A DNA stretch of 63,181 nt, taken from contig NZ_JAMXAY010000026.1 of assembly GCF_025460835.1 (NCBI RefSeq), forward strand, positions 1-63,181, written 5' to 3'. A program made the position numbers and the translations under genes. The notes beneath the pieces were generated by a model. It made no database searches. It had not been told where the DNA came from and saw nothing but the letters and a program-made list of their open reading frames with translations. Positions 43,748-52,426 of the stretch are shown piece by piece (position 1 is the first letter of the stretch; each line of letters begins with the position of its first letter). This stretch comes from Parapedobacter soli. Lineage in GTDB: Bacteria > Bacteroidota > Bacteroidia > Sphingobacteriales > Sphingobacteriaceae.

Positions 43748-44611
43748 ATGAAAAAAATCAATCACATCATAGCAGTGCTTGCCATCGGGCTGATGGCGGG
43801 CGGCTGCACCAAGCTCCAGACCGTGCCGATGCCGGAAATAGATATATTGTTTGAGCTGGAGGTTGACGGGAACGAGGTCACTTTCACCAATAAGACCGTG
43901 GGTGCCGAAAACTACCGTTGGGAGTTCGGCGATGGCAACGAATCGGCCGAAGCGAACCCTACCCACCAGTATCCGGGCAAAGGCAAATACGTGGCCACGC
44001 TATACGCGTCACTTCCGGGCGGGAAAACCTACGAAGGCTCCACGGTGATCAACATTGCCAAAACATCGCCGGTACGGATGGATGACGGCGTGCTTACCGA
44101 CTGGGATGCCGTTACGCAGCATGTGATCGACCCCGGTACAACGGGCGGTATCGTCAACGAGGTCAAGCTGGATTACGACGGCAACTATGTTTACCTGTAC
44201 ATCGACCTGGACACCCGGCCTGCCTCGGGAGATATTTTCGATTTTTACCTCGATACCGACAACAGCGGCGCTACGGGCCTGCTTACGGGTTCCTTCCCCG
44301 AAGGCGGCTATGATGTGCTGCTGGAAGGGCCGCTGCTGGCAGGTGGCCTCGATGTATTTTACCACGTCGGCGAACAGTCGGCATTCAGTTTTTCCCAGCA
44401 GACCATCGCTGATTATTACCTGCTGGGTGCGGTAGAAACATCAGGCACCAACACCCGTTTCGAAATGCGCCTCGAGCGTGGCAAGCTCAAATTCCTTACC
44501 GGCGCGGGCCTACGGCTGGGTATTACCGTCACCAAGAGCGACTGGTCTGCCACGCTCGGGCGGGCACCCGGCGAAGGGCAAGCAGGTTACGAGCTAACTA
44601 TGGACGAATAA
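43748..44611 (+). CDS. PKD-domain surface lipoprotein (SusE/F-position)
   Basis: This 287-residue lipoprotein has a lipobox MAGGC with acceptor Cys about residue 20. One PKD domain spans about residues 35-100, with the signature YRWEFGDGNES and NPTHQYPGKGKY. The C-terminal part (about 110-287) is beta-rich with FDFYLDTDNSGATG, resembling a DOMON-like or carbohydrate-binding sandwich. Its position after SusD suggests a surface glycan-binding protein. Binding specificity cannot be inferred. Confidence 0.8.
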   Translation: MKKINHIIAVLAIGLMAGGCTKLQTVPMPEIDILFELEVDGNEVTFTNKTVGAENYRWEFGDGNESAEANPTHQYPGKGKYVATLYASLPGGKTYEGSTVINIAKTSPVRMDDGVLTDWDAVTQHVIDPGTTGGIVNEVKLDYDGNYVYLYIDLDTRPASGDIFDFYLDTDNSGATGLLTGSFPEGGYDVLLEGPLLAGGLDVFYHVGEQSAFSFSQQTIADYYLLGAVETSGTNTRFEMRLERGKLKFLTGAGLRLGITVTKSDWSATLGRAPGEGQAGYELTMDE

Positions 44612-44627
44612 CAACAGAAACACACCC

Positions 44628-45743
44628 ATGGAACCAACAACCGCAAAACCACACGCCTCCCGGGTCGTATCGCTGGATGTGATGCGGGGACTGATCATGC
44701 TGCTGCTCGCGGCGGAAGCCTGCGGTGTATACGAGGCATTGGCCCACGTGTTCACCAGCGGGCCCGCGCATGCCCTGGTGGGCCAGTTTTTCCACCACGA
44801 GTGGCATGGGCTACTCGCGTGGGATCTGGTGCAACCCGGCTTCATGCTGATTGCCGGCACGTCGCTCTACTTATCGTGGAGCCGCAAATCCCAGCAGGGC
44901 ATCAGCTGGTCAACCCATTTACGCGCCGTTGCGTGGCGGTCGCTCAAGCTATTTGCCTGCGGTGTGGCGCTCCATTGCGTCTACTCCGGGCAGCTTGTCT
45001 GGGAGCTGTGGAACGTATTGACCCAGCTTGCCGCCACCACGCTGATCGCCTACCTGATTATCCGGTGGCCCACAATGGGACAATTGCTGTTCAGCGTGGG
45101 GCTGCTCGTACTTACCGAGTGCCTGTACCGCTTTATTACCGCACCCGGCTTTGAGCAGCCCTTCGTTAAGGGCGAGAACTTCGGTGCTTATTTCGACCAC
45201 CTCATCATGGGCAAGCACAACAGTGGCGGATGGGCCGCCATCAACTTCATCCCTACGGCGGCCCATACCATTTGGGGCGTGCTGGCCGGCAAGCTCATCG
45301 CGAGCAGCCAGCCAGCGGCCGCCCAAATCCGGAAACTGGTTTGGGCAGGGCTAGCCGGCCTACTGGTGGGTTACCTGCTCGACTGGTCGGCCGTTACCCC
45401 AATCATCAAGCGCATCAGCACCTCATCGTTCGTGCTCGTTTCGGGCGGCTACATCCTGCTGCTTATGGCCTTTTTGCGGTGGCTGGTAGACGTACGCGGG
45501 TACAACCGGTATGCATGGGTGTTCGTAGTTATCGGTATGAACCCGATTTTTATTTACCTGTTTTTCGAAACCGTTGGCAAGCAATGGTTCAACGGCACCG
45601 TCGGCATTTTCGTCGGTGGCGGGCTGGAGCTGCTTGCCGCACCGTCCGGACTCATTTCGATTGCGGTAGCGTTGGTTGCCCTGTTTTTAGAATGGCTGCT
45701 CTGCTACTGGCTGTACCAACGACGGATCTTTTTTAAACTTTAA
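44628..45743 (+). CDS. HGSNAT-like membrane acyltransferase (COG4299/DUF5009)
   Basis: This 371-residue inner-membrane protein has about 10 helices and the family N-terminus SRVVSLDVMRGLIMLLL near residue 11, matching the heparan-alpha-glucosaminide N-acetyltransferase group. Family members move acetyl groups across the membrane onto amino or hydroxyl groups of sugars. In this PUL it may acetylate or de-protect imported oligosaccharide, which is inference. It lies 16 bp after the PKD lipoprotein and 4 bp before the DUF4832 gene. Confidence 0.82.
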   Translation: MEPTTAKPHASRVVSLDVMRGLIMLLLAAEACGVYEALAHVFTSGPAHALVGQFFHHEWHGLLAWDLVQPGFMLIAGTSLYLSWSRKSQQGISWSTHLRAVAWRSLKLFACGVALHCVYSGQLVWELWNVLTQLAATTLIAYLIIRWPTMGQLLFSVGLLVLTECLYRFITAPGFEQPFVKGENFGAYFDHLIMGKHNSGGWAAINFIPTAAHTIWGVLAGKLIASSQPAAAQIRKLVWAGLAGLLVGYLLDWSAVTPIIKRISTSSFVLVSGGYILLLMAFLRWLVDVRGYNRYAWVFVVIGMNPIFIYLFFETVGKQWFNGTVGIFVGGGLELLAAPSGLISIAVALVALFLEWLLCYWLYQRRIFFKL

Positions 45744-45747
45744 CCCC

Positions 45748-47304
45748 ATGAGCAAATCACTCATCCTACCCATCATTGCCGGCATTGCGCTGCTGGTCGG
45801 CACCTTCCTGCTTTACGCCTGCACGCGGTCATCCGGCGAATTGCCGTTGGTACGTGGTGTCCGTGTTACCTATACTGAAAGCGACGCAGATTTCACCAAC
45901 CCCGAACGCGGTTTTTACCGGTATTCCGAAACGCGCACCAGCCAGTTCACCCCGCTGGATGCCACGGAGCTGCGCGGGTACCGCAGCCCGCAGCAGCTCC
46001 CTTCTGCCAATTACGAAGTAGCCAGCACACTGGTATTCCGTTATTACATCCTGGATAATTTCCGCGATGGGCCCATTTCGGATGTCGTCCTCTCAGCATT
46101 GGGTACCGATATGGACGCGGTGCGGAGCGCGGGCGTCAAGATCATCCCCCGGTTTGTATATACCGTTACATCCATGGCAGGTGATTGCCCCGAAGGTTTC
46201 ATCTGCCCCCCGTATGGCGATGCTCCCAAGGCCGTCGTCCTGGGCCAAATCGAGCAACTCAAACCCTTTTTCGAGCAGCATGCCGATGTGATCGCAAGCG
46301 TGCAGATGGGTTTCATCGGCACGTGGGGTGAACAGTATTATTCCGATTATTTCGGTGATCCTTCGGGCAACGGCGGGCAGGACTACCGCCTTACGGATAC
46401 CAATTGGCAGGACCGTCTGGATGTGCTGCGGGCACTTCTGGAGGCCGTTCCGGACGACCGCATGGTGCAGGTACGTTATCCGCAGATCAAGCAACGCTAT
46501 GTGTACGGCATCGATGCGCCTGTCGGTTCGGAACCCCTGTCGGCCGCCGAAGCTTTTACCGCTACCGATAAGGCGCGTATCGGCTTGCACAACGATTGCT
46601 TCCTTTCGGGGCCGAATGACATCGACACGTATGAAGACTATGGCAATAGTAGCCGTCCACGCAGTTCGGATGCAGCGGTGGTGACCACGTTGCGCAACTA
46701 CATGAAAGAAGAGGGCCGATATGTTGTGGTCGGTGGCGAAACCTGCAGTGACGACTATGGCCCGCAGAACGACTGCGAATCGGCTGGCATCGCCCAACAG
46801 GAATTTGCAGACATGCATTACAGTTACCTCAACGCCCATTACAACAACGCGGTAAACAACGACTGGCAGGACGGCGGATGTATGGACGCCATCAAACGAA
46901 ACCTCGGCTACCGGTTGGTGCTGAAAGAAGCTACCTTACCCGACCGGGCGTTCCGCGGTGCGGAAAGCCGGATCAGCCTACAACTCGTGAACAACGGGTA
47001 TGCCGCGCCGTTCAATGCCCGGCCCCTGCGGTTGATATTGCGCAACCGGGCCGACGGATCGGCGATTTCGGTTCCCGTGCAACAGGATGTGCGTACCTGG
47101 CATACGGGCGCGGTACAGTTCACCGCGCAGGTGTTGATTCCGGATGACATCCCCGCGGGCACCTATGAATTACTGCTGCACCTGCCCGATGCGTACGAAA
47201 GCCTGGCAGACAAGCCCGAATACGCCATCAGACTGGCCAACGAAGAGGTGTGGGAAGAAGACACGGGGTATAACCGGCTGCATCACGATGTCGTGGTAAA
47301 GTAG
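45748..47304 (+). CDS. DUF4874/DUF4832 lipoprotein, putative glycosidase-like
   Basis: This 518-residue lipoprotein has a lipobox LLYAC with acceptor Cys about residue 25. The N-terminal DUF4874 domain begins with FTNPERGFYRYSETRTS near residue 50 and includes AGVKIIPRFVYT near 131. The C-terminal DUF4832 domain includes GFIGTWGEQYYSD near 190 and a final beta domain. The layout suggests a TIM-barrel, possibly hydrolytic, but no activity is established. Because the PUL lacks any recognised glycoside hydrolase, this is the best candidate for its catalytic surface enzyme. Confidence 0.78.
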   Translation: MSKSLILPIIAGIALLVGTFLLYACTRSSGELPLVRGVRVTYTESDADFTNPERGFYRYSETRTSQFTPLDATELRGYRSPQQLPSANYEVASTLVFRYYILDNFRDGPISDVVLSALGTDMDAVRSAGVKIIPRFVYTVTSMAGDCPEGFICPPYGDAPKAVVLGQIEQLKPFFEQHADVIASVQMGFIGTWGEQYYSDYFGDPSGNGGQDYRLTDTNWQDRLDVLRALLEAVPDDRMVQVRYPQIKQRYVYGIDAPVGSEPLSAAEAFTATDKARIGLHNDCFLSGPNDIDTYEDYGNSSRPRSSDAAVVTTLRNYMKEEGRYVVVGGETCSDDYGPQNDCESAGIAQQEFADMHYSYLNAHYNNAVNNDWQDGGCMDAIKRNLGYRLVLKEATLPDRAFRGAESRISLQLVNNGYAAPFNARPLRLILRNRADGSAISVPVQQDVRTWHTGAVQFTAQVLIPDDIPAGTYELLLHLPDAYESLADKPEYAIRLANEEVWEEDTGYNRLHHDVVVK

Positions 47305-47350
47305 TCTTTCTTTGGGTTTAAGAGGCACGATGTCAATTCGATGGGAATGA

Positions 47351-47419
47351 TTTGTATGGCGGCACTGCCCGACGCAGCAGTCCCCGGACCCCTCCGTGGA
47401 CTGCGCGTGGGCATACAAA
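47351..47419. repeat. 22-bp bulged hairpin
   Basis: The 3' arm is continuous: GGACTGC (47398-47404), GCGT, GGGC, ATACAAA (to 47419). It pairs with the 5' arm blocks TTTGTAT (47351-47357), GCCC (47367-47370), ACGC (47372-47375) and GCAGTCC (47377-47383), interrupted by bulges of 9, 1 and 1 nt. The loop is 14 nt. No T-run follows on either strand, so it is not a normal terminator. Confidence 0.6.
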
Positions 47420-47657
47420 CCCATGGTCTTTAAGACAGCTAATAGGCTGTTATATCTTGGTTTTCCACGGTTAAAGGTACGAATATTTTGGATAAGTAGC
47501 CCTCAATCGTAAATTTCGCGCCAACCGACACCAACACCAAGTGAGAATCTCAGCAAAAAACTCGCGACTGCGGGGTCAAGCATCTACTTTTAGCGTAAAT
47601 CGAACAACGATGAAAATAGCTGGGGATTAATGGTTCGACGGCTTGCCAGTCTTTTCT

Positions 47658-47665
47658 TATCTTTA
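47658..47665 (+). promoter_or_regulatory. Candidate -7 box (TATCTTTA) for the DUF6377 gene
   Basis: The sequence matches seven of eight positions of the pattern TAnnTTTG (final G is A). It lies 20 bp before the ATG at 47686, which also has AAAGGAG at 47673-47679 as ribosome-binding site. Confidence 0.4.
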
Positions 47666-47685
47666 GCAGCTCAAAGGAGCCTAGT

Positions 47686-49296
47686 ATGATTTCTAAAACG
47701 CTTTCCTCGATTTGCGGTTTGCTGGTCGTTTCCACGACATTCGGTACGCCGTCCAAGCTTGACTCCTTATTGAAGGAGCTCGATCGGACTATCCACGCTG
47801 AAAAACAGTTGATGTCGACTAAAGAAAAACGAATCAACCGGCTGAAGCAATTGCTGCATTCAAGTACCAGTGTTGAAGCCAAGTTTAATATCTATGACCA
47901 GATTTTCGACGAGTATGAAGTATACATCTGCGACTCGGCATACCACTATGCCCAACTGATTTCTGAACTGGCCGGCCGGCACGGCAGTCAGCACTGGGCA
48001 AACGAAAGCAAACTGCAAACCTCCAGCATACTGACCACTTCGGGGATGTATCCGGAAGCTGTCGACATCCTTCGATCCGTTGGCAAAGGCCAGCTCTCGG
48101 GTGACCAACTAACCGACTACTACACCAATTTTTATCATGCCTACAATGAGTGGGGAGAATACGCCGAGTACGGTTATCGGCAGCAATACAAAAGCTTGGG
48201 CAGGGCCTATCAGGACTCGCTCCTGGCCATATTGCAGCCCGAGCACCGGTCCTACGCGTTTGAACATGCCTGGCGCGCCATCGAGAACGGGGATTATGAA
48301 CGGGCCAACTCGCTCCTGTTCCAGCGGCTGCCCGTTACCGAGCCCAATACACGGGACTATTCCATCCTCACTTCCATGATCGGCATTTTGTTTTGGTACC
48401 TGGATGACATCGACCGGCACAAGGAGTATCTTGCTGTTTCGGCCATATCCGACATCAATGCGTCCATCATGGAAAACACCTCGTTACGGAGTTTAGCAAA
48501 CGTGCTGTTTGGTGAAGGGGATTTGTCTCGTGCCAATGCTTACATCAAGAAGAGTCTGAACGATGCCAACTTCTATAATGCCCGGCTGCGCAGCATCCAG
48601 ATTTCCAAGCTGTATCCCATCATTGAAAATGCCTATCAATTGGAGCGGCAGCAACGGCAGCGCGAGCTACAGACCCTGCTGGCGGTAATCAGCGTGCTCT
48701 CGGTCCTGTTGGCACTCACGGTGGTCTATATCATTATCCAATTCCGGAAACTTGCAGAGGCCCGGAAGCAAACCCTGTTGGCCAATGATCAACTCAAGGA
48801 CAATAACCGATCACTTGCCGAAGCCAACCACATCAAGGAAGAATACCTGGGCCGGTTCCTTAACCTGTGTTCCACATACATTGAAAAAATGGAAACCCAC
48901 CACCGCAGGCTGTATAAAACGGCCAAGGAGGGCAACCTGGCCGCCCTCACCGAAAAATTGAAGTCCAACACATTTATCGAGGAAGAGCTTGCCGAGTTTT
49001 ACCAAAACTTCGACCACGCGTTCCTGAAGATATTTCCGCGTTTCATCGAACAGTTCAACGCGCTTTTGCACCGGGAAGACCACGTGATGCCCAAGCAGGG
49101 CGAAATCCTCAACGCCGAATTGCGGACGTTTGCCTTAATCCGGTTAGGCATCACGGATAGCCAGCGTATTGCGGAGTTTCTGCGGTACTCCATCACTACC
49201 ATTTACAACTACCGGTCGAAGTTTCGGAACAAGGCCACCGTGCCACGCGAGCAATTCGAGGCCGCTGTCATGAAAATCAGCTCGTTTAATGCCTGA
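47686..49296 (+). CDS. DUF6377-type membrane-anchored PUL transcription regulator
   Basis: This 536-residue protein has a signal-like N-terminus, a periplasmic helical TPR-like region (about residues 25-325), one transmembrane helix (about 332-354, LLAVISVLSVLLALTVVYII), a coiled coil (about 356-390) and a cytoplasmic C-terminal domain. The last includes ALIRLGITDSQRIAEFLRYS near 485, resembling the helix-turn-helix of Bacteroidota regulators of this type. It probably senses a periplasmic sugar and activates the SusC/SusD/GH27 genes that follow. The start is supported by the AAAGGAG ribosome-binding site. Confidence 0.82.
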   Translation: MISKTLSSICGLLVVSTTFGTPSKLDSLLKELDRTIHAEKQLMSTKEKRINRLKQLLHSSTSVEAKFNIYDQIFDEYEVYICDSAYHYAQLISELAGRHGSQHWANESKLQTSSILTTSGMYPEAVDILRSVGKGQLSGDQLTDYYTNFYHAYNEWGEYAEYGYRQQYKSLGRAYQDSLLAILQPEHRSYAFEHAWRAIENGDYERANSLLFQRLPVTEPNTRDYSILTSMIGILFWYLDDIDRHKEYLAVSAISDINASIMENTSLRSLANVLFGEGDLSRANAYIKKSLNDANFYNARLRSIQISKLYPIIENAYQLERQQRQRELQTLLAVISVLSVLLALTVVYIIIQFRKLAEARKQTLLANDQLKDNNRSLAEANHIKEEYLGRFLNLCSTYIEKMETHHRRLYKTAKEGNLAALTEKLKSNTFIEEELAEFYQNFDHAFLKIFPRFIEQFNALLHREDHVMPKQGEILNAELRTFALIRLGITDSQRIAEFLRYSITTIYNYRSKFRNKATVPREQFEAAVMKISSFNA

Positions 49297-49387
49297 AATC
49301 TCATCGATGGTTTACTTTTTACACCGCACGTAACTTTACACACACCTAATAATCAACTATTTAAAGTTGATACAATCTTAATCGATT

Positions 49388-49395
49388 TACTTTTG
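49388..49395 (+). promoter_or_regulatory. Upstream -7 box (TACTTTTG) of tandem pair
   Basis: TACTTTTG is an exact TAnnTTTG match, 110 bp before the SusC ATG and 43 bp before a second match. A G/C-rich inverted stretch (CCCC...GGGG near 49405-49419) lies between them. Confidence 0.45.
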
Positions 49396-49430
49396 ACCTC
49401 ACCGCCCCCAAAGCGGGGTGAACGTTTATA

Positions 49431-49438
49431 TACCTTTG
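49431..49438 (+). promoter_or_regulatory. Downstream -7 box (TACCTTTG) of tandem pair
   Basis: TACCTTTG is an exact TAnnTTTG match, 59 bp before the SusC start at 49498. It is the better placed of the two candidates. Confidence 0.5.
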
Positions 49439-49497
49439 TCAGCAGCGATGCGAAGCCATCTGAGCTAACCAAAAGCGATTCATAAAACTATTTTACG

Positions 49498-52416
49498 ATG
49501 AACAAAAACATTTATTTTTCCATTCTATTTTTCGTGGCCGTTTGGTTCCATGCCGTACCCGTCGTTGCGCAGACAGCTGTCAGCGGCCGGGTAACCGATG
49601 CGGCCAACGAACCCATCGGCGGGGCTACGATATCCGTGCAGGGAAGCACCATGCGGACCCTCAGTGACGACGCCGGGAATTTCGTCCTCCGCGATGCCGC
49701 CCCCGGAGCGGTGCTGCTTGTTTCTGCTGTGGGGTACGCCCCGTACGAGGCGACCGTGCCGTCCAGCGGCACTTTGCACATCACGCTCAGCCAGCAGGAG
49801 ACGCTGTTGGACGAGATTGTCGTGGTGGGGTATGGCAGCATGGAGAAGAGCAAGATCACCAGTGCTATTACCAATGTCAAGGCCGAGGAGTTCAATCTGG
49901 GCAACATCAACAACCCGGCACAGCTGCTGCAGGGCAAGGTGGCGGGGCTCAGTATTGTGGCGCCGCAGGGCAACCCCAACGGCGAGTTCAACATCCGGCT
50001 CCGGGGCCTGTCTACCCTGGGTGCCAACACGCAGCCGCTGGTAATCATCGATGGCGTGGTCGGTGCAGACCTCAACAGCGTAGATCCCAATGACATCGCC
50101 ACCATGGACGTATTGAAAGACGGCGGTGCCGCCGCCATCTATGGCACCCGCGGCTCCAGCGGTGTAATCATCATCACCACCAAGACCGGCAGCCGCGAGC
50201 ACGCCAGCATCACGTACAACACCTATGGTGCTGCCGAGCAGATGGACCGGTCGCTGCCCATCATGAGCCGCAGCGAATACCTGGCCAATGGCGGCACAGA
50301 CTATGGGGGCGATACCGACTGGATGGACGCCATTACCCGCACCGCATACTCCCATGTACACAACGTGTCGCTTTCGGGCGGCACCCCGCAGTTTACCTAC
50401 ATGGGGTCGCTCAATTACCGGAATATCAACGGCATTGTCAACCGTACGGGTAATGAGCAATTGAACGGCCGGCTGAACCTCACCCAACGGGCGTGGGACG
50501 ACCGACTGACCCTCAACCTCAACCTCTCGCTCAATTCGCGTGACGCCCAACTGGGGTTTGACGATGTCTTCCGTTCGGCGATTATCATGCCACCCACGGC
50601 ACCGGTGACGAGCACCGACCCCGAGTATGCCGCCTACGGGGGATATTTCCAGAACCGTGCCCACGAGCTTTTCAACCCTGTCGCTATCATCGATCAAAAC
50701 ACGCGCGACCAGCGCAGCACGCGGGCCCTCTACAACCTGCAGGGCGACCTGAAGATCGTTGACGGGCTTACGGCCAGTGCCCGCGTTGCCCGCACGGACG
50801 AAAAGATCGACGGGGGCAGCTACATCAGCCGCTACAGCCTGTATGGCAGCGGCCTGGACCGGACGGGGCTTGCTTCGCAGAGTGCCTATCAAAACCAAAG
50901 CGACCTGTTTGAGCTGACGGGCAATTACATCCGCCGTTTCGACCGGTTGGATTTCAACCTGCTCGGCGGCTACTCGTACCAGCAGTTCTCTTCGCAGCAT
51001 GCTTTTACTGAGGCGGGTAATTTCCTGACGGACGAGTTTTCGTATCACAACATCGCCGCCGCACGGGATTTTGCCGATGGCCTTGCCAAGGGCGAAAGCT
51101 TCAAGGAGAGCAGCAAGCTGATTGCATTCTTCGCGCGGGCCAACCTGAACTATGCCGACACCTACTTCCTCTCGGCCACCCTGCGCAGGGAGGGGTCGTC
51201 GCGGTTTGGCGCGGGCAACCAATGGGGCAACTTTGTGGGGCTGAGCGGCGGCATAGATGTGAGTCGGCTCGTTTCCATTCCACGTGTGAACCAGTTGAAA
51301 GTACGGGGCAGCTACGGTGTAACGGGTGCTCTCCCTGAGCAAAGCTACCTGTCGCAGCAGATTTACGGGCCGGGTTCTACGCTCACCTACTTCCTCTTCA
51401 ACGACCGCTTCACTCCGGTATATTCGCCTCAGAGTAACCCCAATCCCAACCTCAAGTGGGAGAAGAAAGAAGAGATTAACCTTGGAGTGGATGTCGGCCT
51501 GTTCGATTCACGCCTCATCGCCACCCTGGATGTATACAATCGGCGTACAACCGATGCCCTGATCCGGCTGAATGTGCCTGTACCCCCCAACCTGTATCCC
51601 ACCACGGTACTCAACGCGGGCGAGCTCCGCAACCGGGGTTTGGAAGTATCGGTTGTGGGCGATATCATCCGCCGGCCTGATTTCAGCTGGCAGAGCCGCA
51701 TCACCTATGCGACCAACAGTGCCCGTGTCATATCCCTCTCACTGGGTGATATCCGCTACGGTACGCGTGACGTCGGTGGACTGCCCGCACCCCTCACCGG
51801 CAATGTGGTACGCGTACAGGAGGGCCGCCCCATCGGGCAGATGATCGGCTGGATATACGAAGGCGTAGCCGACGACGGCAGTTACATCATCCGGGACCTC
51901 GATAACAGCGGCGATATCAACGAGCAGGATTTCGGGATCATCGGCCGGGGTCTGCCCAAGGGCGAGTTCGGCTTCGGCAACAACTTCCGATACAAGCACC
52001 TCGATTTGAACATCTTTTTCAGGGGTGTGTATGGCCACGACCTGGTCAACCTGCACCGCACCATGTTTGAGCAGGTATCGCGCATCACTACCTACAACCT
52101 GATCAAGACGAAGCACTTCGATCCGGCGTATACCGGCCCGGTAGCCTACAACAGCCACTACGTGGAAAACGGGTCGTTCATCAAGTTGGACCACCTGTCG
52201 CTGGGCTACACCATCCAACTGCCGGCGCGGTCACTGATCTCTTCTGCGCGTATCCAACTTACGGGGCAGAACCTGTTCTACATCACCGGCTATTCGGGCG
52301 TCGATCCCGAGCCACGCTACAGCTACGACAACAATGTGCTGGCCCCGGGTGTGGAGCCGCTGAACAGCTGGGTTACCACCCGTACATTCACCCTTGGCGC
52401 AAACTTCACCTTTTAA
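49498..52416 (+). CDS. SusC-like TonB-dependent transporter (alpha-galactoside locus)
   Basis: This 972-residue outer-membrane protein has a signal peptide (cleavage near residue 25, VVAQT), a carboxypeptidase-D-like domain (about 27-100), a TonB-box-like LDEIVVVGYGS near 104, a plug and a barrel. It has no STN domain, consistent with control by the adjacent DUF6377 regulator instead of a FecI/FecR pair. SusD follows after 10 bp. Confidence 0.93.
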   Translation: MNKNIYFSILFFVAVWFHAVPVVAQTAVSGRVTDAANEPIGGATISVQGSTMRTLSDDAGNFVLRDAAPGAVLLVSAVGYAPYEATVPSSGTLHITLSQQETLLDEIVVVGYGSMEKSKITSAITNVKAEEFNLGNINNPAQLLQGKVAGLSIVAPQGNPNGEFNIRLRGLSTLGANTQPLVIIDGVVGADLNSVDPNDIATMDVLKDGGAAAIYGTRGSSGVIIITTKTGSREHASITYNTYGAAEQMDRSLPIMSRSEYLANGGTDYGGDTDWMDAITRTAYSHVHNVSLSGGTPQFTYMGSLNYRNINGIVNRTGNEQLNGRLNLTQRAWDDRLTLNLNLSLNSRDAQLGFDDVFRSAIIMPPTAPVTSTDPEYAAYGGYFQNRAHELFNPVAIIDQNTRDQRSTRALYNLQGDLKIVDGLTASARVARTDEKIDGGSYISRYSLYGSGLDRTGLASQSAYQNQSDLFELTGNYIRRFDRLDFNLLGGYSYQQFSSQHAFTEAGNFLTDEFSYHNIAAARDFADGLAKGESFKESSKLIAFFARANLNYADTYFLSATLRREGSSRFGAGNQWGNFVGLSGGIDVSRLVSIPRVNQLKVRGSYGVTGALPEQSYLSQQIYGPGSTLTYFLFNDRFTPVYSPQSNPNPNLKWEKKEEINLGVDVGLFDSRLIATLDVYNRRTTDALIRLNVPVPPNLYPTTVLNAGELRNRGLEVSVVGDIIRRPDFSWQSRITYATNSARVISLSLGDIRYGTRDVGGLPAPLTGNVVRVQEGRPIGQMIGWIYEGVADDGSYIIRDLDNSGDINEQDFGIIGRGLPKGEFGFGNNFRYKHLDLNIFFRGVYGHDLVNLHRTMFEQVSRITTYNLIKTKHFDPAYTGPVAYNSHYVENGSFIKLDHLSLGYTIQLPARSLISSARIQLTGQNLFYITGYSGVDPEPRYSYDNNVLAPGVEPLNSWVTTRTFTLGANFTF

Positions 52417-52426
52417 ATCCACGATC

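Larger units (their letters stand above)
47305..47685. other. Intergenic region with a large bulged hairpin
   Basis: No gene is called. The main feature is the hairpin at 47351-47419. A small hairpin with stem arms ACAGC and GCTGT around a short loop lies near 47433-47448. TATCTTTA at 47658-47665 is a near match to the -7 box before the DUF6377 gene. Confidence 0.5.

Noticed and set aside
49525-51342. A 605-codon open frame on the minus strand
   Set aside because: Antisense to the SusC gene at 49498; composition and lack of motifs mark it as a shadow.
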